In this document: one piece after another, positions 4,394 through 5,148 of the stretch | Layout: each line of letters opens with the position of its first letter | Numbering within the stretch: position 1 is the first letter of the stretch | Made by a program: the position numbers and the translations under genes | The notes under the pieces: generated by a model | What the model saw: only the letters and a program-made list of their open reading frames with translations | What the model was told of the DNA's origin: nothing | Database searches by the model: none | Origin: Candidatus Magasanikbacteria bacterium CG_4_10_14_0_8_um_filter_42_12 | GTDB taxonomy: Bacteria > Patescibacteriota > Patescibacteriia > Magasanikbacterales > UBA922 | Length of the DNA: 5,148 bases | Assembly: GCA_002784795.1 (NCBI GenBank) | Contig: PFLZ01000002.1 | Span: forward strand, 1 to 5,148 | Direction of reading: 5' to 3'

Positions 4394-5148
4394 ATGGGAG
4401 TGACGTTTTTCTCCTCAACTTTTTTTTCAGCATTGCCTCGAGTATTTTTTCCTGCAATGCTGTTTTTTATTCTCTTGATGGTGCCACAATCTGTACACGC
4501 CCAAATGGATGAATTTCCTATTTCATTGCAAGGGGTGCCAGAGTCATCTGTTTCTCCAGAGCTTTTTGCCTGTGTGACTGTTGCAAATGAACGATATCTT
4601 CGTGATAACTCTGTGCAATATTCCGATTGGTTGTTTGAAGCATCGCAGTGTTATAGAGTGTACAAACAAGAATCTTTGTTGCCTGAATTTTTACAAACGT
4701 ATGATTTTTCTACTGCGTCATCAGATTTTGCACTTGAAAATTGTAATGCTGACGTGCAACGCGGACAGAATGAACGTATTGCTGGGTGTTTGTGGATTTC
4801 TGGAAAAAGTCAGCAGCAGTGTTATGCAGAAGAAAAACAGACAACGGTACAGTTGTTGACGCAGTGCTATCGAGAGAAAATTCCCGAAGATAGTATTTGG
4901 CAATTGTCGTTCATGCAAAAAGAAATTGCGCATATTCTCGGTGATGCTGATTATAATGAGCTCTCCATGCAGACAAAATATACCCTTGATGCATGTTTGA
5001 AAGAGACTCTTGCCGGAGAAAAAAACGATACGATTGATACAAAAAAACAGGAGGCTGTTGCCGCGTGCTATGCCAACGTTGGGTTGGATACGGTCGCCGC
5101 ATTTTTCACTACCTCAAAAGCGGTCGTTGACTGTGCTGGAGAAGTGGC
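4394..5148 (+). CDS. secreted cysteine-rich hypothetical protein, 3'-truncated by window edge
   Basis: The frame is open from the ATG at 4394 to the window end (251 codons plus 2 bases), so the C-terminus is missing. It is not recognised. The N-terminus is a Sec signal peptide: Arg16, hydrophobic core 17-30, and a VHA|Q cleavage site after Ala36. The mature part is mostly helical and polar, with nine cysteines at 60, 86, 117, 132, 143, 158, 201, 225 and 247. Many sit in a recurring [QAG]-Cys-[Tyr/Leu] motif (QCYRV, GCLWI, QCYAE, QCYRE, ACLKE, ACYAN), which suggests degenerate helical repeats joined by disulfides. 117-132 and 143-158 are both C-x14-C. The start is one base after map, with no Shine-Dalgarno. 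The ATG at 4457 (Met22) is an alternative, but it would lose Arg16 of the signal peptide. Likely extracytoplasmic; function unknown. Confidence 0.8.
   Translation, partial: MGVTFFSSTFFSALPRVFFPAMLFFILLMVPQSVHAQMDEFPISLQGVPESSVSPELFACVTVANERYLRDNSVQYSDWLFEASQCYRVYKQESLLPEFLQTYDFSTASSDFALENCNADVQRGQNERIAGCLWISGKSQQQCYAEEKQTTVQLLTQCYREKIPEDSIWQLSFMQKEIAHILGDADYNELSMQTKYTLDACLKETLAGEKNDTIDTKKQEAVAACYANVGLDTVAAFFTTSKAVVDCAGEV
4428..4470 (+). terminator. terminator-like hairpin inside the signal-peptide codons
   Basis: CAGCATTGC (4428-4436) pairs perfectly with GCAATGCTG (4454-4462) around a 17-base loop, and TTTTTTATT follows directly. This has the form of an intrinsic terminator 35 bases after the map stop, but it lies within the first 25 codons of the downstream ORF. 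It could attenuate read-through from map into the secreted-protein gene, or be a chance result of Phe-rich signal-peptide codons. The loop is long for an efficient terminator. Confidence 0.4.

Noticed and set aside
1..5148. Alternative genetic code (TGA read as Gly)
   Set aside because: All complete genes end at TAA or TAG with family-appropriate lengths and contain no internal TGA.

Overview
This window looks like a piece of a Candidate Phyla Radiation (Patescibacteria) chromosome with an AT-rich, standard-code genome. Three things point there. rpsE (uS5) is followed after 4 bases by rplO (uL15), so there is no room for rpmD (uL30), a ribosomal protein reported as missing across CPR bacteria. 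Adenylate kinase has the short lid. None of the visible start codons has a recognisable Shine-Dalgarno sequence. All visible stops are TAA or TAG and no gene has an in-frame TGA, so the TGA-to-glycine code of Gracilibacteria/Absconditabacteria is neither needed nor supported. The class (for example a Parcubacteria-type lineage) cannot be fixed from this window.

All genes are on the + strand. Positions 2-2312 are the 3' end of the spc ribosomal-protein operon: rpsE (5' end cut off by the window), rplO, a 102-bp spacer that can fold in competing ways, then secY. A Rho-independent terminator follows secY. It sits between two inverted 20-base arms (2311-2330 and 2408-2427, 17/20 matching), and the right arm overlaps a candidate promoter region. 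A second unit (2450-3331) holds an unrecognised 96-residue protein and, 3 bases later, adk. It ends in a long imperfect hairpin with a T9 tail. The 251-bp spacer that follows is packed with small palindromes and ends in a candidate promoter for map (3583-4392). One base after the map stop begins a secreted, cysteine-rich protein of unknown function that runs off the window.

secY-adk-map is the classic bacterial order at the end of the spc operon. The ribosomal proteins are made next to the SecY export channel, adenylate kinase balances adenine nucleotides, and methionine aminopeptidase trims nascent proteins. The lineage-specific parts are the small gene between secY and adk, the secreted cysteine-rich protein after map, and the structured spacers. 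No mobile-element gene, CRISPR array, tRNA or rRNA was seen. Most of the window is conserved housekeeping, and the best leads are the two unknown proteins and the non-coding structures.
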